This document shows positions 36,901 to 44,717 of a DNA stretch of 64,000 bases, piece by piece. A model generated the notes under the pieces. The model was given only the letters and a program-made list of their open reading frames with translations, was not told the origin of the DNA and made no database searches. Each line of letters opens with the position of its first letter. Position 1 is the stretch's first letter. The position numbers and the translations under genes are program-made. Origin of the DNA: Microbacterium galbinum (GTDB taxonomy: Bacteria > Actinomycetota > Actinomycetes > Actinomycetales > Microbacteriaceae); assembly GCF_023101185.1 (NCBI RefSeq), contig NZ_CP078077.1:2199630-2263629 (forward strand), in the 5' to 3' direction.

Positions 36901-38222
36901 AGGTCGCCGAGATCGTCGCGAAGGCGAAGGCCGAGGCCGACGTGCTCGGTGCGGTCGAGGTCGGGCAGATCACGGCGGACTTCAACCGGGCGCGTCAGGC
37001 GAACGGTTCGGAGAACCGCGGTGGCGAGTCGACGATCGGCAACTTCGTCGCCGATGTGCAGAAGTGGTCGACGGATGCTGACATCGCCCTGATGAACCCC
37101 GGCGGTCTGCGCGCGAACCTCGCGTACGCGTCGAGCGGGGCATCCGATCCCGACGGCAACGTCACCTACCGAGAGGCGGCGAACGTGCAACCGTTCGCCA
37201 ACACGCTCGTGACGCTCACCCTGACGGGGGAGCAGCTCAAGGGCGTGCTCGAGGAGCAGTGGCAGCCCGCGGGGGCGGCGCGTCCGTTCCTGAAGCTCGG
37301 CGTCTCGGAGGGGCTCGTGTACACGTACGATCCCACGGCGGCGCAGGGAGCGCGGATCACCTCGATCACGCTCGACGGAACTCCGATCGACCCGGCGGCC
37401 GAGTACACCGTCGCGGCGAACTCGTTCCTCGCGGCGGGCGGCGACAACTTCGTCACCTTCCGAGAGGGCACCGGCAAGCGCGACACCGGCAAGATCGATC
37501 TGCAGTCGATGGTCGACTGGTTCGACGCGAACGGCACCGCGACGCCCGATCAGGCGCAGCGCGCCGTCGGCGTCACGGTCAGCCCGGCGGATGCCGACGG
37601 GTACAGCGCGGGCGATCAGGTGACCGTCGCGCTGTCGTCGCTCGCGTTCAGCGCGGGAGAGCCGGCGCCGGGCGAGGTGACGCTCTCGCTGGGCGACACC
37701 CAGCTCGCCGCGGGCGCGATCGACCCGGCGATCGTCGACACGACCGACGAGGCCGGACGTGCGACGCTCACCTTCACCGTCCCCGCGGGAGTGACGGGTG
37801 AGCAGGCGCTCACCGTGTCGGTCCCGGCGACGGGCACGACGGTGCAGGTGCCGTTCACGATCACGGGTGAGGCGGAGTTCGCCGGCACGATCGACCTGGG
37901 CTCCTCGAAGGTGACGGCAGGCAAGAAGCTGCAGATCACCGGTGAGGGTTACGCGCCGGGCGAGACGGTGACCGTGCAGCTGCGACCGAAGAAGGGCGCG
38001 CCGATCGAGGTCGGCACGATCCAGGTCGCCGGCGACGGCTCGTTCGACGGCTCGGTGACGGTTCCGAAGAACACCAAGGCCGGCGATTACACCGTTGCGG
38101 TGTCGCAGTCGGACGGAGACGAGGCCACGGCATCCGTCACCGTCAAGAAGGCGAGCACGATCGGCGGGATCATCGGCGGCATCATCGATTGGATCCTCGA
38201 TCTGATCGGCGGATGGTGGTGA
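33966..38222 (+). CDS. Secreted ExeM/NucH-type endonuclease fused to 5'-nucleotidase
   Basis: 1418 residues from the ATG at 33966 (GAGGAG upstream). A signal peptide ends near AAPAFA (~42), then a Pro/Ala/Glu linker to ~115. An OB-like domain (~117-230) is followed by an endonuclease/exonuclease/phosphatase domain with VGSFNVFNYF, IGDFNAYGKED, SLDHVIA and SSDHDPI. Then a 5'-nucleotidase with NDFHGRIEAD, SAGNHEFDQG, SAHTHLA and a C-terminal substrate domain (GESTIGNFVADV). Ig-like repeats and a Gly/Ile/Trp-rich hydrophobic tail (GGIIGGIIDWILDL) finish it; there is no LPxTG. It should degrade extracellular DNA and strip phosphate from the nucleotides. Confidence 0.92.
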   Translation: MSAPHDDARTGVDSSEFRKRGRTGALALTTAVALTFGSLAAAPAFAEEPVDAPASSSTETGAPATPAPDDTASPAPEVAPSTPPAAEDEADDAAAAPAPEEAPAAPAEDAAVASTPATHTIAEVQGTGDVSPVNGQTVTVEGIVTADYRTGGYKGIVIQTQGSGGAEDATPGASDGVFVFLNALAPTLEIGDLVSVTGRVSEYFGQTQISPTALAGVEVVTADAGLPEVTPLPDTVVGADREQYENMLVAPAGTYRLASSHQLYNFGTLWLNAGEDLNVKSTETTRPGDDAAAIAAANRANRILLDDAWSLQVNNNNHPGQQPYFTTDQVVRTGDVVDFSDAGYILQWGFDDWRLQPTVPIDDSSPAELKVGFEPTNPRPETAPDVGGDVQVGSFNVFNYFTTLKSENPDARGAANAEQFAIQKSKIIAAINGLDADIVSLMEIENSVKLGKPIDTALADLVDGLNDAAGGEVWAFVPTPEALNDAATTDYITNAIIYKKDAVSPVGDSATVTDESVWGNAREPIAQAFDIDGRVVTVVANHLKSKSPPTGAGAEPADGQGFFNADRVAQAEAILDFAGDLEQSTGSSDLLLIGDFNAYGKEDPIHVFTSAGWSDLVADKTDGQYTYSFDGELGSLDHVIASPSLASSITGAGVWGINSPEWSDRGYAFGATEAGTPYRSSDHDPIIVGVSAEIPPVSIDVVTVNDFHGRIEADGAAAGAAVLAGAVQQFRSENPNTIFAGAGDLIGASTFTSFINDDNPTIDALNAAGLDVSSAGNHEFDQGWEDLRDRVQDRADWEYIASNVFVTETGEPALAPAWVKELDGVKVGFIGAVTEDLDSLVSPEGIADLEVRSIADSVNAVADDLRDGDESNGEADVIILLVHEGAESTDVAAVTPDSPLGEIVYGVDADVDAIVSAHTHLAYNHVIDGRPVVSAGQYGENLGLMNIQVDPTTKDLISITNEIKPLTANGQPLYPAVPEVAEIVAKAKAEADVLGAVEVGQITADFNRARQANGSENRGGESTIGNFVADVQKWSTDADIALMNPGGLRANLAYASSGASDPDGNVTYREAANVQPFANTLVTLTLTGEQLKGVLEEQWQPAGAARPFLKLGVSEGLVYTYDPTAAQGARITSITLDGTPIDPAAEYTVAANSFLAAGGDNFVTFREGTGKRDTGKIDLQSMVDWFDANGTATPDQAQRAVGVTVSPADADGYSAGDQVTVALSSLAFSAGEPAPGEVTLSLGDTQLAAGAIDPAIVDTTDEAGRATLTFTVPAGVTGEQALTVSVPATGTTVQVPFTITGEAEFAGTIDLGSSKVTAGKKLQITGEGYAPGETVTVQLRPKKGAPIEVGTIQVAGDGSFDGSVTVPKNTKAGDYTVAVSQSDGDEATASVTVKKASTIGGIIGGIIDWILDLIGGWW

Positions 38223-38243
38223 CCCCACCCCGCTGATCGAAGC

Positions 38244-38275
38244 GGAGGCCGCCGGGAGCGATCCCGGCGGCCTCC
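38244..38275 (+). terminator. Terminator of the nuclease gene
   Basis: Perfect 14-base stem GGAGGCCGCCGGGA / TCCCGGCGGCCTCC with a GCGA loop, followed by GTCGTCGTT. Confidence 0.85.
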
Positions 38276-38302
38276 GTCGTCGTTCAGGTCGCTGTCAGGT
38301 CG

Positions 38303-39109
38303 TCAGGGGACGAGAACCTGCACGTCGGCCTGCGCGAGGGCTGCGGCGATGTGCGGGGGCGGCGGGGCATCCGTGATCAGGTAGTCGGCCCGGTCGAGTT
38401 GCGCGATCTGCGCGAAGAACCGGCGCCCGATCTTCGAGGAGTCCGCCAGGATCGCGGTGCGCTCGGCGCGCTGCATCATCTCGGACATCATCGCGGCGTC
38501 GCCGAGGTTCGAGGCCGAGTACCCGCCCTCGTCGACGGCCCCGACGCCGATCAACGCGAGGTCGCAGCGGATGTCGACCTCCGGGCCGCCGGGGGTCATC
38601 GTGAACGTCACGGGTCCGGTCGTCGCCTGGGTGATCGAGCGCACCGCACCGCCGAACACGTACAGGTCGCGGAACGCGGTGGGGGCGAGCTCGGCGGGGA
38701 TCCGCAGGTTGTTCGTCGCGATCGTCAGATCCTGATGATTGCGAAGCGCGCGAGCGACCGCCAACGTCGTCGTTCCGGCGTTCAACATCACCACCGAGCC
38801 GTCCTCGATCAGACCGGCGGCGAGGCGGGCGATGCGCTCCTTCTCCTCGGTCTGCACGCGCATGCGCACGTCGAGGGCGCGGTCCTTGAGCGGCCCGGTC
38901 GCGGAACTCACGGCACCGCCGTGGGTGCGCACGAGCACGCCTTCGCGGTCGAGTTGATCGAGATCGCGGCGGATCGTGTCGATCGAGACGCCGAAGTGCT
39001 CGGCGAGATCGCCGACCGTGACCTGCCCCGTCTGCTCGACGTAGCTGGCGAGATCGGCCTTCCTGCCCGCGGGGAGGCGACGACGATGTGCCGGTGCGGA
39101 TGTTTCCAT
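38303..39109 (-). CDS. DeoR/GlpR family transcriptional regulator
   Basis: 268 residues. N-terminal winged helix ADLASYVEQTGQVTVGDLAEHFGVS then TIRRDLDQLDREGVLVRTHGGAV, the DeoR signature, followed by the sugar-phosphate-sensing DeoRC domain (MLNAGTTTLAVARAL, LIGVGAVDEGGYSASN). ATG at 39109. Divergent from a sugar ABC transporter and aldolase cluster, so it most likely represses that cluster until a phosphorylated sugar, perhaps the aldolase substrate, accumulates. Confidence 0.92.
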   Translation of the reverse strand: METSAPAHRRRLPAGRKADLASYVEQTGQVTVGDLAEHFGVSIDTIRRDLDQLDREGVLVRTHGGAVSSATGPLKDRALDVRMRVQTEEKERIARLAAGLIEDGSVVMLNAGTTTLAVARALRNHQDLTIATNNLRIPAELAPTAFRDLYVFGGAVRSITQATTGPVTFTMTPGGPEVDIRCDLALIGVGAVDEGGYSASNLGDAAMMSEMMQRAERTAILADSSKIGRRFFAQIAQLDRADYLITDAPPPPHIAAALAQADVQVLVP

Positions 39110-39158
39110 GCAGACATCTCTAGCACACGAAAGCGACGAACACCGCAGACTTGTGCAG

Positions 39159-39181
39159 AAAACGGCATATCGCGTGCATGG
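39159..39181. promoter_or_regulatory. Candidate DeoR operator, site A
   Basis: AAAACGGCAT, 7 bases, GCATGG. It closely resembles site B at 39282 (AAAACCGCAT, 6 bases, GCATTG). Two similar AT-rich sites in the divergent gap are plausible DeoR operators. Confidence 0.4.
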
Positions 39182-39246
39182 CTGATTATCCGCGGAATAC
39201 CGGTCCCCTGCGGGAGAAGTCTGTAACGACATCTCCAGATTGACGC

Positions 39247-39276
39247 TTGACGCCGCGGCAAATCCGGGCATAACAT
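39247..39276 (+). promoter_or_regulatory. Promoter of the sugar ABC operon
   Basis: TTGACG at 39247-39252 (a second TTGACG starts at 39240) and TAACAT at 39271-39276, 18 bases apart. The predicted start, near 39283, lies in operator-like site B. Confidence 0.7.
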
Positions 39277-39281
39277 GGCTC

Positions 39282-39303
39282 AAAACCGCATGAACAAGCA
39301 TTG
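39282..39303. promoter_or_regulatory. Candidate DeoR operator, site B
   Basis: AAAACCGCAT, 6 bases, GCATTG, covering the predicted transcription start of the sugar operon, the right place for a repressor. Confidence 0.4.
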
Positions 39304-39341
39304 AAGCGCGTGATGCGGCACGATCTCGAAGAGGAGAAGTG

Positions 39342-40640
39342 ATGAGCACAGTGCGACTGGGGCAGCGACGCATCCGGAACATCGTCGGAGCCGCCGCGGC
39401 GGCCGTGACCCTTCTGGCGGTGGCGGGCTGCGCGCCCAGCACCGGCGGCGACAGCGGTGGAGACGGCGGCGACGTGACGATCGAGTTCGCCCAGTGGTGG
39501 GAGCCGGAACTGCCCGACGGCGAGTTCCGCGCCCTCATCGACGAGTTCGAGGCGGCGAACCCCGGGATCACGGTCGATCTCGTGAGCGGGCCGTACGCCT
39601 CCACCAAGGAGCAGCTGTTCGCGGGAGCCGCGTCCGGCACCATGCCCGATGTCGTCGGTCTCGACGGCGCGTGGGTCAACGACTTCGCCTCGCAGGGAGT
39701 CATCGCCGACCTCAGCGCGCTGATGGAGGAGTACGACTACGACGACAGCGAGCTCGCCAGCCAGATCCAGGTCGACGGCAGCACGTACATGATCCCGGTC
39801 GTCAACTTCGTGTATCCGATGTTCACGAACGACGCGCTCCTCGCCGAGGCCGGTGTCGACGCTCCGCCCGCCACCCGCAGCGAGTTCGCGGATGCCGCGG
39901 AGAAGGTCTCCGCCCTCGGGGGCGACGTCTCCGGGTGGGTCCTCCCGCTCTCCCTCGAAGCGCCGAACGGTGTGCAGAACGACGTCATGTCGTGGGTCTG
40001 GGCATCCGGCGGCTCGATGCTGAAGGACGGTCAGCCCGATCTCACCAACGACGACGTGACCTCCGCGGTCGAGTACATCGGCGAGCTGTGGGACGCGGGA
40101 GTGATCGCCTCCGGTTCGTTCACGATGAAGGAGCAGGACAAGGTCGAGGAGTTCACCAACGGCCGGGCCGGCATGATGATCGACTCGCTCGCGCACATCA
40201 ACCTCATCCGCGAGACGAACCCCGACCTCGAGTTCTCGATCTCGGCGATCCCCGCCGAGGACGGATACGAGGGCGAACGCGGCATTCCCTACGCCTCGTG
40301 GGGCATCGGCGTGGCCGAGAACTCCGAGCACAAGGAGGCGGCGTTCAAGCTCGTCGAGTTCCTCATGAGCCAGGAGACCAACTCGACTCTGTCGACGATG
40401 GCGAAGGCCTTCCCCGGCAACTCGACCTCGGTTCCCGACTTCGTGAACGACGACGAGCTGTTCAAGACCGCGTTCGACATCTACCAGGCCGGCTACCCCG
40501 CCAACGAGTTCACCGGGCTGCCGGTGGCGGAGGAGCTGATGCGCCAGTTCGGCGAGCAGCTGCAGTCCGCACTCGACGGGCAGCAGTCGATCCCCGACGC
40601 GCTCAAGGCGGCGCAGACGTCCTGGGAAGCGGAGTTCTGA
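39342..40640 (+). CDS. Sugar ABC transporter, substrate-binding lipoprotein
   Basis: 432 residues from the ATG at 39342 (GAGGAG 5 bases upstream; a GTG directly before it is less well spaced). Lipobox LLAVAGC (Cys30), Gly/Asp-rich linker, then a family 1 extracellular solute-binding fold (ITVDLVSGPYASTKEQLFAGAAS, key run KEQLFAGAASG). IEFAQWWEPE near the start fits CUT1 systems for oligo- or monosaccharides. First gene of a six-gene unit with two permeases, an aldolase, a kinase-family protein and manA; an ATPase such as MsiK must be supplied from elsewhere. Confidence 0.92.
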   Translation: MSTVRLGQRRIRNIVGAAAAAVTLLAVAGCAPSTGGDSGGDGGDVTIEFAQWWEPELPDGEFRALIDEFEAANPGITVDLVSGPYASTKEQLFAGAASGTMPDVVGLDGAWVNDFASQGVIADLSALMEEYDYDDSELASQIQVDGSTYMIPVVNFVYPMFTNDALLAEAGVDAPPATRSEFADAAEKVSALGGDVSGWVLPLSLEAPNGVQNDVMSWVWASGGSMLKDGQPDLTNDDVTSAVEYIGELWDAGVIASGSFTMKEQDKVEEFTNGRAGMMIDSLAHINLIRETNPDLEFSISAIPAEDGYEGERGIPYASWGIGVAENSEHKEAAFKLVEFLMSQETNSTLSTMAKAFPGNSTSVPDFVNDDELFKTAFDIYQAGYPANEFTGLPVAEELMRQFGEQLQSALDGQQSIPDALKAAQTSWEAEF

Positions 40641-40722
40641 GCTCCTCGCCTCCCGCCTGAACGGGGTGCCGCATCGCCGATGATGCGGTGCGGCACCCGA
40701 CCAACCTAGGAGCCCGCACCTC

Positions 40723-41646
40723 ATGAGCCTGAGAACGACCGACGACACCGAGGTGATCGTCACCGGGGTGCCGCACTCGCGGCGCCGACGGCAACTGCGC
40801 AAGACCACCGAGTCGTACGCCTTCCTCTCGCCGACGATCATCCTGCTGTTCGTCCTGATGATCGTGCCGATCGTGATGGTGATCGGATACTCGTTCCAGG
40901 ACAACGTGATCCTGAACAAGTCGCCCGAGTTCGTCGGGATCGCCAACTACGTCGAGGTCCTCTCCGACCCCCGCTTCTGGAAGGCCACCGGCAACACGAT
41001 CCTGTTCACGGTCGCGAGCGTGCTGGCGCACCTGGTGCTCGGTCTCGCGTTCGCGATGATGCTGAACAGTCCGCTCCTCGGCCGGGTCTCGCGCTCGCTG
41101 TTCCGGGCCCTCTACGTTCTGCCGTGGCTGTTCACGGTCGCGGTGATCGCGGTGCTGTGGCGCATGCTCCTCGCCCCGAACGGCGTGATCAACTTCCTGC
41201 TCAACACCGACATCGAATGGCTCGCCTCTCCGCAGCTGGCGTTGGGCACCATCATCTTCATCAACATCTGGGCGGGGTACCCGTTTTTCATGGTCAGCCT
41301 GCTCGCCGGCCTCCAGGGCGTCCCGGCCGAACTGCACGAGGCGGCCACCGTCGACGGCGCCAGCAACGTGCAGCGCTTCTGGAACGTGACGATCCCGCAG
41401 CTGCGGCCGATCATCGTGAGCCTCGTGCTGCTCGACCTGATCTGGACCTCGCAGCAGTTCGCCCTCATCTGGATGACCACCGGCGGCGGTCCGATCGACG
41501 TCACGGAGGTGCTCAGCACCTTCACCTACAAGCTCGCCTTCGCCAAGTACGACTTCTCGCTCGCCGCCACCTCGGCCGTGCTCGTGCTGCTGATGTCGAT
41601 GGTGCTCGCCGTGTTCTACGTCCGTCACCAGAAAGCGAGGGACTGA
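40723..41646 (+). CDS. Sugar ABC transporter permease (MalF type)
   Basis: 307 residues with six membrane helices. The EAA motif ELHEAATVDGASNVQRFWNVTIP near residues 205-227 (key run EAATVDGA) docks the ATPase. The longer N terminus before the first helix is usual for the first permease of CUT1 systems. ATG 82 bases after the binding-protein gene, with AGGAG upstream. Confidence 0.93.
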   Translation: MSLRTTDDTEVIVTGVPHSRRRRQLRKTTESYAFLSPTIILLFVLMIVPIVMVIGYSFQDNVILNKSPEFVGIANYVEVLSDPRFWKATGNTILFTVASVLAHLVLGLAFAMMLNSPLLGRVSRSLFRALYVLPWLFTVAVIAVLWRMLLAPNGVINFLLNTDIEWLASPQLALGTIIFINIWAGYPFFMVSLLAGLQGVPAELHEAATVDGASNVQRFWNVTIPQLRPIIVSLVLLDLIWTSQQFALIWMTTGGGPIDVTEVLSTFTYKLAFAKYDFSLAATSAVLVLLMSMVLAVFYVRHQKARD

Positions 41647-41648
41647 TC

Positions 41649-42494
41649 ATGGCGCTCACCGTCAAGAACCGCCGCGTCGTCGCGAAGGGTTCGCTGATGA
41701 TCGGACTGATCATCGGAGCCGTCTTCGCCGCCGGACCCGTGCTGTGGATGCTCTCGAGCTCGTTCAAGTCCAACACCCAGATCTTCGAGCTGCCCCCGCG
41801 GCTCATCACCGACACCTTCTCGTTCGACGCGTACATCGCGATCTTCACGAACGCCGAGACGGTGCGGTTCTTCCTCAACAGCTACATCGTCGCGGGGTCG
41901 GTCACGATCCTCACCCTGATCGTCGCGATCCAGGCGGCCTACGCCTTCAGCCGCTTCGACTTCCGGGGCAAGCGCATCCTCAACGTGGTGATCGTGAGCG
42001 TGCAGGCCGTGCCGCCCATCACGCTGCTGATCCCGTACTTCGGCCTGATGGTCGGCCTCGGCCTCTACAACTCCTACGCCGGGCTGATCCTCACGTACAT
42101 GGTGTTCACGCTGCCCTACGCGATCATCATGATGACCGGCTACTTCAACACCCTGCCGCGCGAGCTCGACGAGGCCGTCCGCGTCGACGGCGCGGGGTCG
42201 TTCACGGCGCTGTGGCGCATCCTCGTGCCGATCTCGGTGCCGGGCATCGTGTCGGTGGGCATCTACACGTTCATGATCGCGTGGAACGAGTACCTGTTCG
42301 CGCTGACGCTCACACGCACGATCGACATGCGCACGGTGCCCATCGGCATCCAACTCCTGATGGGGCAGCACTCCTACGAGTGGAACCAGATCATGGCCAT
42401 GAGCGTGCTCGGGTCCATCCCCGTGCTCATCCTCTTCCTCTTCTTCCAGCGCTACTTCATCAGCGGCCTCACGGCCGGCTCGGTGAAGAGCTGA
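41649..42494 (+). CDS. Sugar ABC transporter permease (MalG type)
   Basis: 281 residues, six membrane helices, EAA motif ELDEAVRVDGAGSFTALWRI and the MalG-type end RYFISGLTAGSVKS. The ATG is 2 bases past the stop of the partner permease, so the two are translated together. Confidence 0.93.
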   Translation: MALTVKNRRVVAKGSLMIGLIIGAVFAAGPVLWMLSSSFKSNTQIFELPPRLITDTFSFDAYIAIFTNAETVRFFLNSYIVAGSVTILTLIVAIQAAYAFSRFDFRGKRILNVVIVSVQAVPPITLLIPYFGLMVGLGLYNSYAGLILTYMVFTLPYAIIMMTGYFNTLPRELDEAVRVDGAGSFTALWRILVPISVPGIVSVGIYTFMIAWNEYLFALTLTRTIDMRTVPIGIQLLMGQHSYEWNQIMAMSVLGSIPVLILFLFFQRYFISGLTAGSVKS

Positions 42495-42543
42495 CCGCCA
42501 CCCCGCCCGGGGCCCTCGACCATCACGAAAACAGGAGAAACAC

Positions 42544-43407
42544 GTGCTCTACACCGGAAAATCCATCCTCGACGTCGCCAACGCGCACAACTTCGCGATC
42601 CCGGCGTTCAACATCAGCGATTGGGCGATGTTCAACGGAGTCATGGACATCAGCGAGGAGAAGAACGCGCCGGTGATCATCGCGATCCACCCGGACGAGG
42701 TCTCGCACATCACGACCGACCTGATCGCGGCGATGCACTCCCGCGCGCACCGCTCGAGCGTCCCCGTGGCGATCCACTGGGACCACGGCGGCAGCTACGA
42801 GCAGATGATCACGGCGATCAAGGCCGGGTTCACCTCGGTCATGATCGACGCATCGCTGCTGCCGTTCGACGAGAACGTCGCGCTCACGCGCAAGGTCGTC
42901 GAGGCCGCGCACGCGGTGGGCATCCAGGTCGAGGGCGAGCTGGGCACGATCGGCGCGAACGACAGCTACGGCGAGTCGGGCGCTGCGGAGATCATCTACA
43001 CGAACGTCGACGACGCCGTGCGCTTCGTCGAGGAGACGGGCGTCGACAGCCTCGCGATCGCCATCGGCACCTCGCACGGGCTGTACCCCGCCGAGAAGAA
43101 CCCCGAGCTGCGCCACGACCTGCTCCAGGAGATCAAGGCCGCGGTCGGCATCCCGCTCGTGCTGCACGGCGGATCGGCGAATCCGGACTCCGAACTGCGT
43201 CGCGCCGTCGAGCTGGGCATCAACAAGATCAACATCTCCAGTGACATCAAGGTCTCGTACCACAACCGCATGCGCGAGATCCTCGGCACCGACGAGCGTC
43301 TGCGCGAGCCGAACGCGATTCAGCCCGAGCCGATCGCCGCCCTGAAGGCGACCGCGGCTGAGAAGATCGAACTGTTCGGTGCGGACGGCAAGGCCGACCT
43401 GTACTGA
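42544..43407 (+). CDS. Class II ketose-bisphosphate aldolase (tagatose/fructose type)
   Basis: 287 residues. Zinc ligands and active site in IHWDHGG, the glycine loop VEGELGTIGA, AIGTSHGLYP and VLHGGSANPD match the GatY/KbaY/FbaA family. Sequence flavour (AFNISDWAMFNGVMDI at the start) is closer to the tagatose-bisphosphate or other ketose-bisphosphate aldolases than to housekeeping FbaA. GTG start with ACAGGAG upstream. It probably splits the phosphorylated sugar imported by this operon into two trioses. Confidence 0.87.
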   Translation: MLYTGKSILDVANAHNFAIPAFNISDWAMFNGVMDISEEKNAPVIIAIHPDEVSHITTDLIAAMHSRAHRSSVPVAIHWDHGGSYEQMITAIKAGFTSVMIDASLLPFDENVALTRKVVEAAHAVGIQVEGELGTIGANDSYGESGAAEIIYTNVDDAVRFVEETGVDSLAIAIGTSHGLYPAEKNPELRHDLLQEIKAAVGIPLVLHGGSANPDSELRRAVELGINKINISSDIKVSYHNRMREILGTDERLREPNAIQPEPIAALKATAAEKIELFGADGKADLY

Positions 43408-43442
43408 CCGGCACGGATCTCGACGCGGAGGACGATCGACGG

Positions 43443-44717
43443 ATGACACGTGATGTGGACGGTCGGCTCGTGCTGGGGCTCGGCGGAACGGTCGACTTCG
43501 AACTGCGGTGGGACTCCGCCGTCGTCGGCCGGCTGGCCCGGGAGCATCGCATCCGGCGGCACGAGCTGACCGCCGCGGCGTCGATCGTCGACGAGCGCTC
43601 GCTCCTGGTGGCCGTGCTCGCGTTCGTCGCAGCCGGGACCGGGGCCGAGCGCTTCGTCGAGTCCTCCGAGGTGATCGAGCGCTTCGCCGCGCACTTCGAC
43701 GTGGCCGTGACGCTCGGCGGCACGGGGGTGCGCGCGGGGCTCGTGCTCGACAGCCTCGGCATCCCGAGCGTGCAGCATCTTGTGAGCATCGACGACAACG
43801 TCCGCCGTCTGCTGCCGGAGCGCGTCTCGTACGTGTCGTCGGCCGACCGCGACACCCTCGATCCGCACCTGATCGTGCAGTACCCGGTCGGGGCGCACGT
43901 GCGGCTGATCGACGGTGACATCGTCTCCCCGAGCGCGAACCGGCTGATCTTCGCGAACGACCCGCCCAATCGCGAGATGCGTCTCGCCGACGATCTGCCG
44001 GCGGCCCTGGCAGGAGCATCCGTCTTCCTGGTGTCGGGCTTCAACACCATGCAGGACCACGACCTGCTCGAGCGCCGGCTCGACGAGCTGCTCGTCGCGC
44101 TCGCGTCGCTGCCCGACGACGCGCTGGTGTACTACGAGGACGCGGGTTTCTACACGCGGGCCTTCTCGCACACCGTCCGCGACCGGCTGCTCTCCCGCAT
44201 CGATGTCTACGGCATGAACGAGGACGAACTGCAGGAGTATCTGGGCCGATCCGTCGATCTGCTCGATCCGGCCGATGTGATCGCCGCGCTCACTGCGATC
44301 GCCCGGCTGATCCCCGCCCCCGCCCTCGTCGTGCACACCCGGCACTGGGCGATCGCCATCGGATCGGATGCCGCGCGCCACCGCGCAGCGCTCGAGAGCG
44401 CCGTCCGGGTCGCGGCGACGCGCTACCGGCTCGGCGACGGATTCTCGTCGTCGGATGCCGAGGAGACGGCCGCGATGGCGCGGAGCCGACGCGGCGCCGA
44501 GCTCGTCGCCGCCGTCGAGCGCGGCATCGCCGGAGCGGTCGGCGTGCCGGCTTTCGCCCTCGATATCGCGGAGCCGACGACGATCGGTCTCGGCGATACC
44601 TTCGTCGGCGGGTTCCTGGCTGCGCACGCGGATGCGGATGCTGCGCACGCCGATGCGGATGCCGCGCACGCCGATGCGGATGCCGCGCACGCCGATGTGA
44701 ATGGAGCTGCCCGATGA
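43443..44717 (+). CDS. ADP-dependent phosphofructokinase/glucokinase family protein
   Basis: 424 residues. The ribokinase-like core has VTLGGTGVRAGLVLDSLGI, the NxxE-type motif MNEDELQEY near residue 260, and the catalytic loop IGLGDTFVGG near the end (catalytic Asp). These fit the ADP-dependent PFK/glucokinase family, best known from archaea. The HxE motif of that family seems replaced by YYED. In this operon it would supply the sugar-bisphosphate for the aldolase. The last ~28 residues are AHADADA repeats encoded by a 21-base tandem repeat. Activity and phosphoryl donor are not proven. Confidence 0.72.
   Translation: MTRDVDGRLVLGLGGTVDFELRWDSAVVGRLAREHRIRRHELTAAASIVDERSLLVAVLAFVAAGTGAERFVESSEVIERFAAHFDVAVTLGGTGVRAGLVLDSLGIPSVQHLVSIDDNVRRLLPERVSYVSSADRDTLDPHLIVQYPVGAHVRLIDGDIVSPSANRLIFANDPPNREMRLADDLPAALAGASVFLVSGFNTMQDHDLLERRLDELLVALASLPDDALVYYEDAGFYTRAFSHTVRDRLLSRIDVYGMNEDELQEYLGRSVDLLDPADVIAALTAIARLIPAPALVVHTRHWAIAIGSDAARHRAALESAVRVAATRYRLGDGFSSSDAEETAAMARSRRGAELVAAVERGIAGAVGVPAFALDIAEPTTIGLGDTFVGGFLAAHADADAAHADADAAHADADAAHADVNGAAR
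44622..44696 (+). repeat. 21-base tandem repeat (about 3.6 copies) in the kinase gene
   Basis: Units starting at 44622, 44643 and 44664, with a partial fourth at 44685, read GCGCACGCxGATGCGGATGC plus one base and encode AHADADA. The repeat keeps the frame, so copy-number change would lengthen or shorten the C terminus by seven residues without breaking manA, which starts at 44714. Confidence 0.9.
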
